Below the pieces are notes generated by a model. It was given only the letters and a program-made list of their open reading frames with translations. It made no database searches and was not told the origin of the DNA. A stretch of 64,000 nucleotides of DNA from Gordionus sp. m RMFG-2023 (Eukaryota > Nematomorpha > Gordioida > Chordodea > Parachordodidae), in assembly GCF_954871325.1 (NCBI RefSeq), contig NC_088779.1, positions 24,600,869-24,664,868 on the forward strand, written 5' to 3'. Position 1 is the stretch's first letter, and each line of letters begins with the position of its first letter. A program made the position numbers and the translations under genes. Of this stretch, positions 1 through 12,021 are shown one piece after another.

Positions 1-851
1 GATGAAAGACCAATAGTACCTGACTTATTATTAATGCATTCTTAAATGTATGATAAATGTTTTGGACTCATATTTTTTTTTTAGAAATTGTTGCTGTTAA
101 ATAATTAATTATTAAATCAACTTAAATATTAAATTCTATATTTATAATCAAGTCTATAATTAGGGGAAGAAATAAAAATAATTTTTTTATATTTTATATG
201 GTCTTTTTTATCAAAATGTCTGGGAACCCTAATTTTTTAAATTTCTTCTTTTAATATTTTTCTGATAATTTCTTCAATAATTTGTTCGGACGCTTTATTT
301 CCAAAAAAAATATTGCTAATAATATATATATATTATTTTGGCACTTTAACGTTTATTGCAATACTTTTTTATCATTTAAAAATCGATTCATTGGTAATAT
401 TATGCATATTGATAAAAAAAATTTAGGCCATCATATGTTAATTGTTAATAATAATACACATTATGTTAATTTTAAAAATCAATTTATTGCATTAAAATGG
501 GTTTAAACAGTGAATAAAAAATCCTTTTAGTGTATTGAAACGTTTATAATATCTAGCGCCATCTATAGGCTTTTTAATCATTACTTTAAAAAAATATATA
601 TAATTAGCTTAAAGGAGCCAACTAATATCGTGAAGATATCAGGAAGCAAAAAGAAGTAAGCTGTTCAATGAATGCAGATCCGCTCAAAGACTCAACTGTA
701 AATGAATTTAACAATATTTTGTCATAATATGAAATTTAATAAATTATAGCTATTTTTTAAAAATCATGCACAGGTTCAATTTAAAGAATATATAACATCT
801 TCTCTAAAAAAACTATAATAAGAAATTATGGTAAGGTGATAGTTTAATAGG
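1..851. other. AT-rich DNA, nothing recognised
   Basis: Long A/T runs and short AT microsatellite-like tracts. A 74-codon open frame at 282-506 is dominated by Asn, Ile and Phe as expected of random AT-rich DNA. It shows no motif and is not called a gene. Confidence 0.5.
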
Positions 852-1028
852 TTTTCCCGACATGCGCAATAGGTTTTGCATTAAAAGTTCATTATAAAAT
901 TTATTGAAATTTATATGGTAGATATTATAATCCTATTGAAATTCATTTCTGGAAAAATCAGATTTTTAAATTTAAAATAATGCGCTCAATTATTAATGAA
1001 TGCAAAACCTATTGCGCATGTCGAAAAA
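852..1028. repeat. Foldback MITE with ~27-bp terminal inverted repeats
   Basis: The left arm (about 857-884) reads CGACATGCGCAATAGGTTTT and continues GCATTAA. The right arm (about 996-1023) is its reverse complement. The roughly 110 bp between the arms is AT-rich and non-coding. This is the structure of a short non-autonomous DNA transposon. No second copy was noticed in the window, so the superfamily is not assigned. Confidence 0.6.
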
Positions 1029-2073
1029 ACTTTCCGAAATTATTAATTTGATAATTGGCTCATATAAGACTCTTCAAGTTTTAGATATATTCCTCTCAAA
1101 TTAAAATGTTTATCAGCCAATCTATTAGTAAGTTATCCTCTTTGTTTTATTAAAAACGAAATATTTTATATGCATCAATGGGCTATAATAATACACTAGA
1201 GTGACGATTCATTCACAATAATGCATATTACAGCTTTGTTGAATGCAAATCAGCTGGAGATTATGTGGCACGGATATTTTGGTGACTCATAAAAGATCCA
1301 GAATACTTTCAATTATTTGAATTTGGTCTGCTAAATACATATTTTCTTTTAAGAAAAGCCTTGGAATAATTGTGAGGTTAGGATATTATTCTACTTCGCT
1401 TACATTAAAATATTTTTTTTATATGCTACGCTTAACCAGGCGTTAAAATGGTGTCTTTAGATGTTTTTCATTGATGTACACTTTTAATGAATACATCGTC
1501 AGTCTAGGTTTTATTATATATCATTGGTAGCCATGCATGAAACCCCGAATCTTGAATGTTGTTCAGTTTTGAATTTTGATTGCAGGCGAACTTCTGTTGG
1601 CACGTTATGTTGTGGATACTTATATTTAACTATAAAAATTTTCGGAAGTATCTTATATTTTGGATACTAATCTTTGAAAAGTATTTATATCCTAAGATTT
1701 AATCTCAAAAAGATGCAGATATTTTTAGATATTTTTTTTGGATATTAATTAATATAACATAATAGAGGTGGGCCCTGGCCGATACATGAAATTTTTTTAG
1801 CTGGTTATTTAGCTTAACCCATAATTATTTTTACCCGGTCTCGTGAAATATGTAATGTAAAAGGTAACCAGCCTATAAAATTTTTCATGAAGTAAAACCA
1901 TAAAATTTTCCTAATTATATGTTTTAAGATTTTTTCCCAAAACTCTGGCCCGGCCTTTAATTTATTTTGCTCAAGAATCTTATTGTTCTACCTGCTGTAG
2001 ACCACTGGTTATCGCTTTGATATAACAAATTTTTGTTTATACAAATTTATAAAGCATGCAATAAAGAGTACAT
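1029..2073. other. AT-rich DNA with a GC-richer 'ggccctggcc' patch
   Basis: No coding signal was seen. Around 1765-1955 there are short 'ggccctggcc' and 'ctggcccggcc' motifs like those in the GC-rich repeats elsewhere in the window. They are probably remnants of such a repeat. Confidence 0.35.
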
Positions 2074-2238
2074 ATGCAATTTCTAGAATTCATCCTGCTA
2101 TTAATAGCAAAACAAAATGTGCTAAAATTTGGAATGTTTGGTAAACCAAAAGTGCCAGAAATTATCAAATGGGCATTAGCAGCGGGTGAAGATGATAACC
2201 TAATATCTCTTAAGATCCATATCACTGTGTTTCCTTGA
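2074..2238 (+). CDS. Possible short ORF or exon, unidentified
   Basis: A 54-codon open frame starts at ATG and ends at TGA. Its N-terminus is hydrophobic (FLEFILLLIA), followed by a soluble stretch containing KFGMFGKPKVPEIIKWALAA and GEDDNL. The composition is more protein-like than the Asn/Ile/Phe noise of neighbouring frames. I do not recognise a family. It could be one exon of a split gene or a relic. The opposite-strand frame here (2037-2225) is probably its shadow. Confidence 0.25.
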   Translation: MQFLEFILLLIAKQNVLKFGMFGKPKVPEIIKWALAAGEDDNLISLKIHITVFP

Positions 2239-4011
2239 TATTTAATTCTTTTAAAAAAATCAGCATGAAAGGATTTACATTCTTATTTCTGACTATCCGA
2301 TCTCCCTTAACAGTTAATTTTAAAACGGGATTCATCGAAAAGGAGAAGGGCATTCCATTGTCCAGGGTCTAATAATGGTATTTGCCCGTAAATAGTGTAA
2401 TTTTTTAATATATAGTCTTGATTAAAGGATAGCTTCAGCACAATAATGGCAAACATGTAAATATTTTATAAAAGGAATATTCCATTATATAAATTCTCCT
2501 ATTGGCATGTTGTTGCACTAATTTATTTTCCTATGATAGATTTCTACTGATAAATCAAATCCTAGATGTTTCCAAGATATTTATAAGTGTTATTTTTTTT
2601 AAGATACAATCTTCTCTTGATTATGTCTTATAAGAGCTTTTGTTTAGGTAATGTGTAACTTATAGATGCAACATTTTAATATTTTTATCTGATTTTTTTC
2701 TGGCTTTAATAAAATATTTTAGCTTAAAATAGATTATGATGTATAATATAAATTAAATTTTGGAAAGATTTTTTAGGGACTACTTTGGCGCATTTAATAG
2801 CCACTTTAAGTAAGAAGTAAAAAAAAACAGTTTTATAATTTGATTTAGAAATTTATTTGTATCACAACTTATGAAATAATTTAGTCCAAAAATATTATAA
2901 AGAATTTTTTATAATAGGCATATTGATTTGAACAAGATATGATTGGTGATTGTCATTAGCATACTGAGCAGATAAAAAAGATTTGTTAAAAAAGAAATAT
3001 TAGTATGAAAAATGTGATAACTTTTATTAATCGCATTTTATTATTTTTATTTATTATATTCTTTTATATTTTGTTCAATTTTTTTTTACAATAATAGAGC
3101 TTTGTACTTTATAATTTTAAAAAATTTTTTACTTTGATAATCTCATTTTAATTTATTTTTGATAATTTTATTTAATCATATTGATTGGAAATATAAATAT
3201 ATTTTAATAATATAGATGGCAGTAGATATTTATAGTTCTTAATTTTGTTATATTTATAATAAAAAAAACAAGATTATCCTACCATTATTATAAATGAATA
3301 CATTAATTTATTTTTTATCCCATATTAGCATTTTTTAAAGTTTTATTTTAAAAAATTTTATATAACATTTTGTTAATAAAATTAAAAAACTATAATTGTG
3401 GTACAAGTCAGTTTATATATAGCCAAAGTAACATGTATATATTTTTTTTATCTACAAGAACTTCGCGAAATTATTATTATTATCATTACGAATTTTTGAC
3501 TTTATTTTCAAAAGCTTCATGTTTTTGAAATGTTTTATATATAAAATTTTCTATATGTATCAATGATATGTAAAACATTTTCATATATTTCTAACAACTT
3601 TGTTACATCAATATTACAAGTCAAACAATTTTTGAAAGTTGTTAAAAATATATCTGCATAATGTATTTTTAGGGATTCCCATTTTTCAAAATTTTCTGGA
3701 TTTTATCTTCCATTTTAAAAGTAACATCTTGTTTATTTATTTCAATTTTAGAAAGTTAAATATTGTGAATTTTGTAGTTTAGGTATTTTATTATAAATGG
3801 TAACTTATTAATATGCTATATAAAAAACTTTAACTCGTTTCATATAAATCATCCTGCAGTATTTTAATCTTTTTTATATATACTCAAGCCAGGCCTAAAA
3901 TTTGAAATGCCCAGGTCTAAATATATTTTTAAAAATAATACCTGGGCCGTGCAAATAGTGTCACTGCAGGTCCCATAATATAAATTTTAGAAAGTGAAAT
4001 ATTGTGATATA
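2239..4011. other. AT-rich DNA, mostly unannotatable
   Basis: Very high A+T with many stops in all frames. A small GC-richer patch at about 3885-3985 (AAGCCAGGCCTAAA ... CACTGCAGGTCCC) resembles fragments near 28.5 kb and 59.0 kb and is probably a degraded repeat. Confidence 0.4.
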
Positions 4012-4349
4012 GTAGACGCGTAACCAAGGGTGGACATCACATATTTGCCTGTTCTCTTAAATATTATTTTAAACTAATAAAAATTTTCCCCTACAAACCT
4101 CTCACTCCCAAAAATGTATACAATATATATCACTATAAGGAAGAATCTTGAAAAGTTAGTAAATTAATAACTTTTTTAGAATTTTTAGAAAAAATCATTT
4201 TTATAAAAAAAGTGAGAATCCAAAATTATTTTTATAAGAAATCTGATAAAGCTAATCATACTATTAATGGACCTAGAGATCTTCATAAAAATTATGGGGA
4301 ATAAGCCCACCCCTCCCCCCACCCTTAACAAATCCTGGATACGCCTGTT
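4012..4349. repeat. Probable hAT-type MITE, ends CAGGCGTATCCAGG-like
   Basis: The right end reads CTGGATACGCCTG and the left end AGACGCGTAACCAAGGGTGG. As inverted repeats both match the CAGNGGCGTANCCAGG theme of the hAT elements at 32796, 46211 and 53833. The interior is non-coding. No clear 8-bp target duplication could be read, so the boundaries are approximate. Confidence 0.4.
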
Positions 4350-4842
4350 TTGTAGTGTAGGTAATCATAGTTTTAAATGACATTAAGACTATGCGATTTA
4401 ATATAACATTTAAATTATAAATTAATTTTTAAATTTTTTACTTGTATATTATGCCCTATATTTATATGGATTATAAAATATAAATAAATGGAGAAAAGGT
4501 GACAATATTTCTTTATGTTCTCCAAAGGATTCTGAACCCGAACCATTTTTAAAGATTTTATTCCTGAATTCGGATCCTTTTTTTGTCAAAGGGTTCACAT
4601 CCCTGAATTTTCAACCAAGGTTTTGCAAATGCTCAGTACAAAAGTAATGAATTTTTTTTTGAGAATTCTTAAGCAGGGTTTTTGATCAAATTTGGCCCAA
4701 ATTTTTTACCTTTTGTGATTTTTATACATAAAAAATATTTTATGATTTAAATCACAAATTTTGAAGGAAAAAAGTCAATTTTCTTGATCCTATTTACTCG
4801 AAATATCAGTAGGAAAATAATCCCTAATTGCTCATTTGAAAA

Positions 4843-4912
4843 TTGATAATCATGTTTTCAACGGTGGTAAATAGGTCTTGATAATCATGTTTTCAACAGT
4901 GGTAAATAGGTC
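4843..4912 (+). repeat. Two-copy 35-bp tandem duplication
   Basis: The 35-bp unit, beginning TTGATAATCATGTTTTCAAC, is present twice in a row and differs at one base (acggtgg versus acagtgg). It is a recent local duplication with no coding content. Confidence 0.8.
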
Positions 4913-5584
4913 TCAGCGCGACCCGTTTTATAAATGGAATTTGGAAATATTAAATAATTCCCACCTCTTGATTTTTTTATAATTATAATACGGGTCTGGC
5001 ATATATTATATTGATATCACCGATTCAGTTTCTATCCGGTTGTTAATTTAAATTTTATAACGGGTTTGTTCCATTTCAATTATTTATTATAATCCTTTGT
5101 CTCAAATTATATATAGTGGATATTAATAATTTAATTCCTATTTTTAAGGAAATAAAGGATTTTGTTAAAAAAAATATATATACTACTAGAAGTACATATA
5201 TAATATAACTAGTAGATACCCGGTCAAAAATGACGGGGAATGAGAATTTTCTCCTTACTTTTATGATAGTTGTTACCTGTTATTTGAAAATAATATCCAA
5301 TTTTTATTCATTTTACCCCATCCCCTCTTCAAACCAGATCCATTAAAACTAAGTGTAAATACTATGGTTTGAGTAAAAATATATTTAAAGCCTTTATTTG
5401 ATAATATCAATATTTTTTGTTAAATATTATTGATCACCTATACCTAATATATGGAAAAAAATTCCCAAGCTAGGTACAAAGCTATAATAATTTGAAAAAA
5501 TTCTTCCAAGCCCAATGAAAGATGATAATAATTTTGGTACTTGAGAACTGAAATAAATATTGAAAAAATCATAATGAATATTAA

Positions 5585-7254
5585 AATATTTTTGGTTGCG
5601 CCGAAAACGCCGCCGATTTTCATATCGGCGCGGCGGCGCATGGCCGGCGCAGAAATTTCTTTCATATTTCATACCTTTTTATTCTAATAATTGGTCAACA
5701 TCACTGTTGTAATTTTTTTAATGTCAATCAGGATTTTGATAAATTTTTATATTATATTGACGTCATTATAGAATTCAATCAATCAAAAATCTAAAATTCC
5801 AAAAGTTACCATAATTTTATATATTTTAAAAAATGGATGTCTACATTTAATAATTCTATAAATAATTTTAGTATCCTAACTCTGAATAATAAGAAATCCA
5901 TAGTCTGGAAAATTTTTTGCAAAAGAATTAGAGAAATTATTACTGCTCTAAGATATAAAACTGCAGAGGTTGAATTAGAATTAAGGAAGATCAAAAAAAT
6001 GTCTAAGTACAATAAATTTAACATCAGACATGTTAGCTCTTGACAGCTTTGATCCATACCCGGATACCCGTTTTCAAATTGGCAATTCAAATGATAATAA
6101 TAACAATAATTCCACGCATATTAAAACCTTAAAATTAAATGTCCCAACACTTTGGCATAGTATATTAATTATGCTAGAAAGCATATCTGGATTAAATAAA
6201 AATTTAATTAATAATGTTTTGAAAGAATTAGGAAACACTTTATCAAATTATGAATCTGAGCTGGTAGAAGAACTATTAGCATTTCTTTCAAAATTTAAAG
6301 AAACTGTCGAATTTCTTTCAGTACAAAAAGGGCCTACTTTAAACTTGGTGTTATCTTTTAAAAGTGAAATTGAAACAAATTTAATAATAAATGATAGTGA
6401 TAGTTCTGAAATCATTTCACTTAAGGAAAATATGCTAAAAAAAACTTGCGTTACGATTTTCGGTGTGTATTCTGCAAGTAATAATATATTCTTTTATTTT
6501 TTATTTAAAATTATCTAGGTAATGGCTTCTCTTTTAGATCCAAGATTTCAAAAATTGACAATTGTGTCAAAGTATTTAATAGAGCAAAATTGTTCAGCTT
6601 CAGAATTTATAATAAAACATCTTAAGCCTATAGAGAATGATGATAATCAGGTTAGTAAATATAGCTAATGAGGATCAAGATGAATTATTAAATTTAAATT
6701 ATTTGACAAAATGGGCAAATAAACATTTAACAAATATAAATTATGATTCCAAGTTAGGTGACTTAGAACAAGAATACCATAGTTTTCTTGGAAAACGATA
6801 TTCACAAGATATGGACGTTCTAAATTTTTGGAGGGAAAAGAAGAGTAAACTTCCCAATCTTTCCAGGCGCCAAAAAATTCTTTGCATTTGGGTGACTAGC
6901 ACACCTAGTGAAAGAGTTTTCTCTACCGCTGGATTGACGTTAAATTCAAGGGGATCATTATTATCCCGAAAATTTAAATAAAATATACATGATAATTATA
7001 AAATTACGAAATCGATTTTGGATTTATAATGAGTTTTCTATTAAATAAATATTAAAAAATAAGCCGAGATATCTGTAGAGTAATGTATATTCCTTTTTTT
7101 AAAAAATAATAAGCAATTTAAAAAGTTTATGTTATAAAAATTTATAACTGCGCCGATTTACGCCGATTTTGTTGATGGCGGCTAAAAATCGGCGCGCCGC
7201 CGGCCGTCGATAAAATTTTTTGAAAATTACGCGGGCCGTCGATAGTTTGTGGGC
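5585..7254 (+). mobile_element. Broken hAT DNA transposon (ZBED-like)
   Basis: A transposase relic on the + strand lies between GC-rich subterminal regions. The left region (5595-5650) and right region (7148-7254) both contain inverted 'gccgccgatttt' / 'aaatcggcgcg' motifs. The right tip reads GCGCACAGGTCTA. The matching outer left tip is not visible, so the left end is probably truncated. The element sits in the 'gcccaagccc' repeat field. Confidence 0.6.
5837..6981 (+). pseudogene. hAT transposase, broken
   Basis: Three open stretches on the + strand (5837-6043, 6030-6518, 6637-6981) and short frames between them form one degraded hAT transposase. The second contains a segment like the hAT catalytic-core region, with VPTLWHSILIMLE then KFKETVEFLSVQKGPT. 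A short frame at about 6520-6650 has the MASLLDPRFQKL motif. The third ends in the hAT C-terminal dimerisation domain, with LNFWREKKSKLPNLSR and then STPSERVFSTAGLTLNSRGS. The frame changes between the stretches may be introns or decay. The N-terminal BED finger was not found. Confidence 0.75.
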
Positions 7255-8244
7255 GCACAGGTCTACCCATAGTTAATAAAAAAAATTCTCAAGCGCCCAA
7301 GCTAATAATTTTGAAAAATTTTTCCCAAGCCCAGCCCAATATAATATATAAAAATATTTTCCAAGCCCAACCCATAATAATTTTATAAAAAATTCTTTTC
7401 AAGCTTGGCCAACCCATAGTAATTTTGAAAAATTTTTCCCAAGCCTGGAGATAGGCAAATCTTTAAAAACTATATTTTTTATTCTTTTTAACCCCTTTCA
7501 CCCCTACTTCAGACCATGGGCCTTAATTTTTTGACCAAGCCCGGCCCAGGCCCGCAGTAAAAAAATTTTATAGGCCCAAGCCCTGTTAAAAAAAATTCCC
7601 AAGCCCATGATAAGTTTCAAAAAAAATTTCCAAACGGGCCCCAGCCCATATCCAAAAATAGAATTCGTTTTTATTTAATGAAAATAAACAATATTTAAAT
7701 ATTTTTAGGCAATCATTTTGCTTATAATACTGAAATTTATTATTATTAGAAGAAAAAAGGCAATATTTCTTTAAATTAGCAACTGTTTTAAATAATTTAA
7801 ATTAAATAATTTTAGGCCCAAGCCCATTAAAAAATAATTATATAAATTCAGGCCCGGCCCAGGCCCGCTAAAAATATAATATTAGACCCATACCCGATCC
7901 ATGGGCCGGCCCAACCCATGAAGGTTTCTGTTTCAGACAAAGGCCAATCAATTAAGACTAAGAGTGAAAATTCTATTTTTTTGAGTAAAAATATATTTAA
8001 ATTAGCTTTTACCTGAGAGCCATATAAATATTCTGTGTAATACTAAAAAAATTCCTAAGCAGGTTTACGCACTTGGGGATTTTCTCAAACCCGCCAAAGA
8101 CCATAATAATTTTGGTAGTTGAGAACTGAAATAAAATATATAAAAAGTCATAATGCATTTAAAAATACAATCAGAATATGAAAGTTGCATGGGCCTTAGT
8201 TTTATTAGGCTTGGCCATGTCTAAATTTTTCAAGCATTTAAGAC

Positions 8245-8468
8245 TGTAGAGAAAACGAAAAATTTATTTTTTATTATCTATTTTATTATACTTTTTTACA
8301 ACGTATTTATATCTTTTTTACAAAAGTAATATTTGAATAAATAAAACTAAAATGAAAATATAATCTTAAAATAAACTAAAATATAAGTTACCACTAAAAT
8401 AAAGGTTACAATTTGTAAAACTAAAATAAAGGTTACAATTTGTAAAACTAAAATTATATTATTCAACA
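8245..8468 (-). repeat. 3' LTR of the gypsy relic
   Basis: This 224-bp LTR is the downstream copy in the element's - strand orientation. It contains an internal short tandem repeat, 'aaaataaaggttacaatttgt' twice, which is also present in the partner LTR. AAGAC lies just outside at 8240-8244. Confidence 0.85.
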
Positions 8469-9270
8469 TTCTCCTTCTTCTAAAGAAGCTTTCACATAAG
8501 TTTAATTGTGCTGTCATAGTATGTTTGTTGTCCAAATGTTTTAACGTTTTGACCATCAAGTTGTTTCATAAGTCATAGTAATCGCTTTGTCCCAATCGTC
8601 GGTTTGTTTTAATCGATTTTGCACGTTGGTTTGTTTAAATCGTAAGCTTGATATCCTTATCGCAAATTGTCCTTATAAATCGTGAACTTGCCATATAGCT
8701 TGCTTGTAATGCTCAGTCGTTATTATTATCAATTTTCAAAATTGTTATTATCATCAGTGCGTTGCGAATAATGAGAAATAATATTTCATCAAGTTGGGTA
8801 TAAGAATAAATGAAAAATGGTAAATCAATAAGATTGTTATATAATATTTTAAGCGTTTTCATATTTTGCGTTTTAGTATAAGCGTTTTAATATTTAATTT
8901 ACTTTATGCGTTTTAATATTTAATTTACTTTATTATATTTTAAGTTATGTAGTCTTTTAAATAAGCAGGTTTTTATTTATTCGCATTGGTCTAGAAATAG
9001 GTGTTATATCATTTAGTAATTTTTATATTTTTGTCCACACTTACATCCTTAAAAGAATCCTTAGAGTCGTAGTTAATAAGTGTGTTAAAACAGTTTCTAA
9101 TACTTATTTGATCTATATGTCTCCTCAAAATACCTTTCTCTGTCTTAATTTGGAACATCATGTCACTTTCTTTATGTGTGACCATATGCCTTTGCACCAT
9201 TTGTCATCACCTTGTACTTTGTTCCAAACAAAATCTACGTTAAAGGTTCCATTTCGTGGTAAAGTAACTT
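8469..9270 (-). other. 3' untranslated part of the gypsy relic
   Basis: About 800 bp lies between the integrase region and the 3' LTR. No clear coding content was seen. The end next to the LTR is purine-rich on the - strand, as expected for the polypurine tract. Confidence 0.5.
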
Positions 9271-9273
9271 ATT

Positions 9274-10111
9274 TTATTCTTCTAAGTCCCATTTAATTCT
9301 AATATCTCGATTGAACATTCTCTGAGATGGTGTAACTCCTGTAGTATCATTACGCGTATTTCTGTAATTAAATAAAAATTTGTCAAGTGCGATGTCTAAG
9401 TCAATTTTGATATTCCTTTTTATATGTGTTTTGAACGTTCTCACCATGCGTTCTTCCTGGCCATTGGATTGCTGGTGATAAGCAGATGTGAGCACATGTT
9501 TGATACCATAATTGTTGCAAAATTTTTCAAAATCGTTACTCGTAAGTAACATCAGTCGTAATATTTATAACAGGAATAATTATTGAAAATTTGCTGTAGG
9601 CTTCGACTATTATCAACCAATTTCTTGTAAAGAACGGACCCGCATAATCTATGTGTATCCTTTCAAACGGTTTGGTTGCCGAAACCCATGGTTTTTGTAT
9701 CTTTTTAAGATTATCATGATATATGTTACAATTGTCACAACTTTTCACTTCCATTTCTATGTCATTATTTATACCAGACCACCACATGTAATCTTTGGCT
9801 AAGGATTTGATTTTTCCTGCTCCCAAGTGACCTTCATGTAATGACTGTAGTATATTTTTTCCCATAGAAGACGGAATTATGATTCTGTTGCTTTTGTAAA
9901 GACAATCCTTAATTATACTTAATTCCAATTCAATGTTTTTATAAATATTGTTCATTATAGGCCTGTTGTTCTTAATATCATTTATAACTTGTTTTAATTC
10001 AATATCTTTCAAAGTTTCATCACGAATTTGATTAAAATTAATAGGTAAATTCCCATATTCATTTATTATAGTGATATTTTTAACAGCTTCATCATGATAT
10101 TCTTGTGGCAA
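9274..10111 (-). pseudogene. Integrase region of the gypsy relic
   Basis: This is the integrase of the fossil LTR element. The zinc-binding HHCC part is visible (HEGHLGAGK, then CDNCNIYH), followed by the core domain (PFERIHIDYAGPF) and, in the second open stretch, the ADAYHQQSNG-type motif seen here as SAYHQQSNGQEER. It is the last coding segment before the 3' LTR, as in Ty3/gypsy elements. Confidence 0.85.
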
Positions 10112-10129
10112 TCTCGAGAGACAATCAGG

Positions 10130-10657
10130 AACAACATTATATTTACCGGCTTTAAACTTTATATTAAATCATATCCTCCTAATGTTATATTTCACTTCTG
10201 GAGTCTTAAGACATGGTACTATTATCCTTAAGACCCTTGGTAAAGATGTGAACTAGAGGTTTATGGTCAGTAATAATTGTAAATTTTGTGCCGATTAAAT
10301 CTGGAACCTCTTTATAGCGAACATAATAGCGAGAGCCTCACGCTCAATATAGGTATAATTCATTTCGGATTTTAATAAAGTTCTTGACGCGAAAGCTATA
10401 GGTTTTTCTTTACCGTCTTTTTCAACATGAAATTATACAGCTCCTAAACCACATTTAGATGCGTCAGTGGCTATCCCTATAGGTAATTCAGAGTTAAAAT
10501 ATGTCAAAGCAGGTGGAAGACTAATCAACTTCTTAAGATCATTAAAACTTTTAGAGTGTTCTAAGTTCCAAGCCCATTTTTCTTTGTTGACGATTTTATA
10601 TAGAGGATCGGCTATTTCTGCAAAATTGTTCAAAGATTTTCTATAGTAGCCAGCCAT
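10130..10657 (-). pseudogene. RNase H / connection region of the gypsy relic
   Basis: It begins with the tail of the RT (MAGYYRKSLNNFAEIADPLY), then the spacer (LISLPPALTYF) and the start of RNase H (GIATDASKCGLGAV). Further RNase H-like sequence follows toward 10130. The segment is degraded. Confidence 0.8.
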
Positions 10658-10833
10658 TCCCAGAAATGTTTTCAGCAGCTCATTTTGGTTATGGCATATT
10701 AATTATTGCTTCAATTTTGTCGTGATTAGCATGAATCCCCTTGGCGTCAATATCGTGACCTAGGAACCTCACTTTGTTTTTGAAGAACACACTTTTGTTG
10801 AAGTTAGGTATTAGCCCAAACGATGATATTCTA

Positions 10834-11442
10834 TCAAACTTTTTTTATGTTATTAAGGTAGGCTTCATCGTTTTTCCCAGTTATAAGTAAATCATCAATA
10901 TAAAATATGACGTCATCCATGTCACCGAAGATTTGATCCATGATCTGTTGGAAGATTGTAGATGAGGTCTTTAGCCCAAAAGGAAGTATAGTAAATTGGT
11001 AATATCCCTTGTGCGTAGATATAGTTAAAATATTTCTGCAACTTTTATCAATCGGGACCTGTAAAAAAGCATTTTTAAAGTCAATCTTCGTAAATTTCTT
11101 TCCTTCTGAAAGTTTAGCTATTAGATCATTGATTCGTGGTAGAGGGTATTTGAAATCTTCTAGAGCTGGGTTTACAGTGTCCTTAAAATCAGCACAAAGC
11201 CTAATGCTCCCATCATCTTTGTAGACAGCGGTAACAGGACTTGGCCATCGGACATCATTCACCGGCTCAATAATTTTATCATGTATCCATTTTTTAAGTT
11301 CATTGCTCACAAGATCAATTTTTGAATAAGGAATACGTTTAGGCGGTATAATTTTAGGTTGGGCATCTCTTTTTAAATGTAACTTGACACTTGCTTTATT
11401 GATTAGCCCATTAATCAATTTGGATTCACACTCTTTGATCAA
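10834..11442 (-). pseudogene. Reverse transcriptase region of the gypsy relic
   Basis: RT palm and fingers of the fossil element. The open stretch carries the family motifs in order: LCADFKDTVNP, YPLPRIND, FTKIDFKNAFLQVPI, ILPFGLKTSSTIFQ, and the catalytic FYIDDLL. The order and spacing match Ty3/gypsy RT. Confidence 0.88.
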
Positions 11443-11565
11443 TTTTTTATTTCATCTTCATAATTAGTGTCAACATTTGCTATAAATTTAGTTAAAATAT
11501 TTTTGAAAGCGTTGATCCATATATGTCCCAACAAGGCATTTTTTCTTGACTCAACGACTACCGCT

Positions 11566-12021
11566 TAGTGATCTGCATCGGGCCTAATTTTTCAAGCCCG
11601 GCCCGAAATTTATTTTAAAAAAGTTTTGTCGGCCCGGCCCGAACTCGAAATTTTTTTATAAAATTTGCCGGCCCGGCCCGAACCCAAAATTTTTTTTGAA
11701 AGATTTGCCGGCCCGGCCCAAACCCGAAATTTATTTTAAAAAAATTTACCGGCCCGGCCAGGCCCGAATTTATTTAAATATAGAAATTAATTTTTATAAT
11801 TACTTAAAATAAAAGACATATGTTATATAGCGTTTAGTTTCAATAAATTAAATCAAAAATTTTTATTTTACATAAAAACTCAATATAAAATTGATAAATT
11901 TAGATATATATAATAAAATTTCCAAGGTCCAACTCGACCCGGCCCGAAATTTTTTTAAAAATATTAGGCCCGGCCCGAACCCGATTATTTTACCGGCCGA
12001 GCCTAACTTTGCAGATCTCTA
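11566..12021. mobile_element. hAT MITE (TAGWGATCTGCA family), copy 1
   Basis: A 456-bp non-autonomous element with ends TAGTGATCTGCA and TGCAGATCTCTA. An exact 8-bp target duplication, CTACCGCT, flanks it (11558-11565 and 12022-12029). The interior holds repeated blocks of the type 'gccggcccggcccgaac' separated by A/T tracts. The same family occurs at 30813-31283 and 47190-47470. It lies inside the gypsy relic, between the protease and RT regions, so it is the younger insertion. Confidence 0.9.

Larger units (their letters stand above)
5300..8240. repeat. Degenerate GC-rich 'gcccaagccc' repeat field
   Basis: Sequence similar to 5325-5600 recurs at about 7930-8170, sharing 'gagtaaaaatatatttaaa', 'ataataattttggta' and 'ttgagaactgaaata'. 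Between and beside the hAT element are many irregular units of the form 'cccaagcccataataattttgaaaaatt' (for example 7285-7470 and 7560-7640). The same unit continues at 13975-14045 beyond the gypsy element, so that element inserted into this repeat. The origin of the repeat is unknown. Confidence 0.55.
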
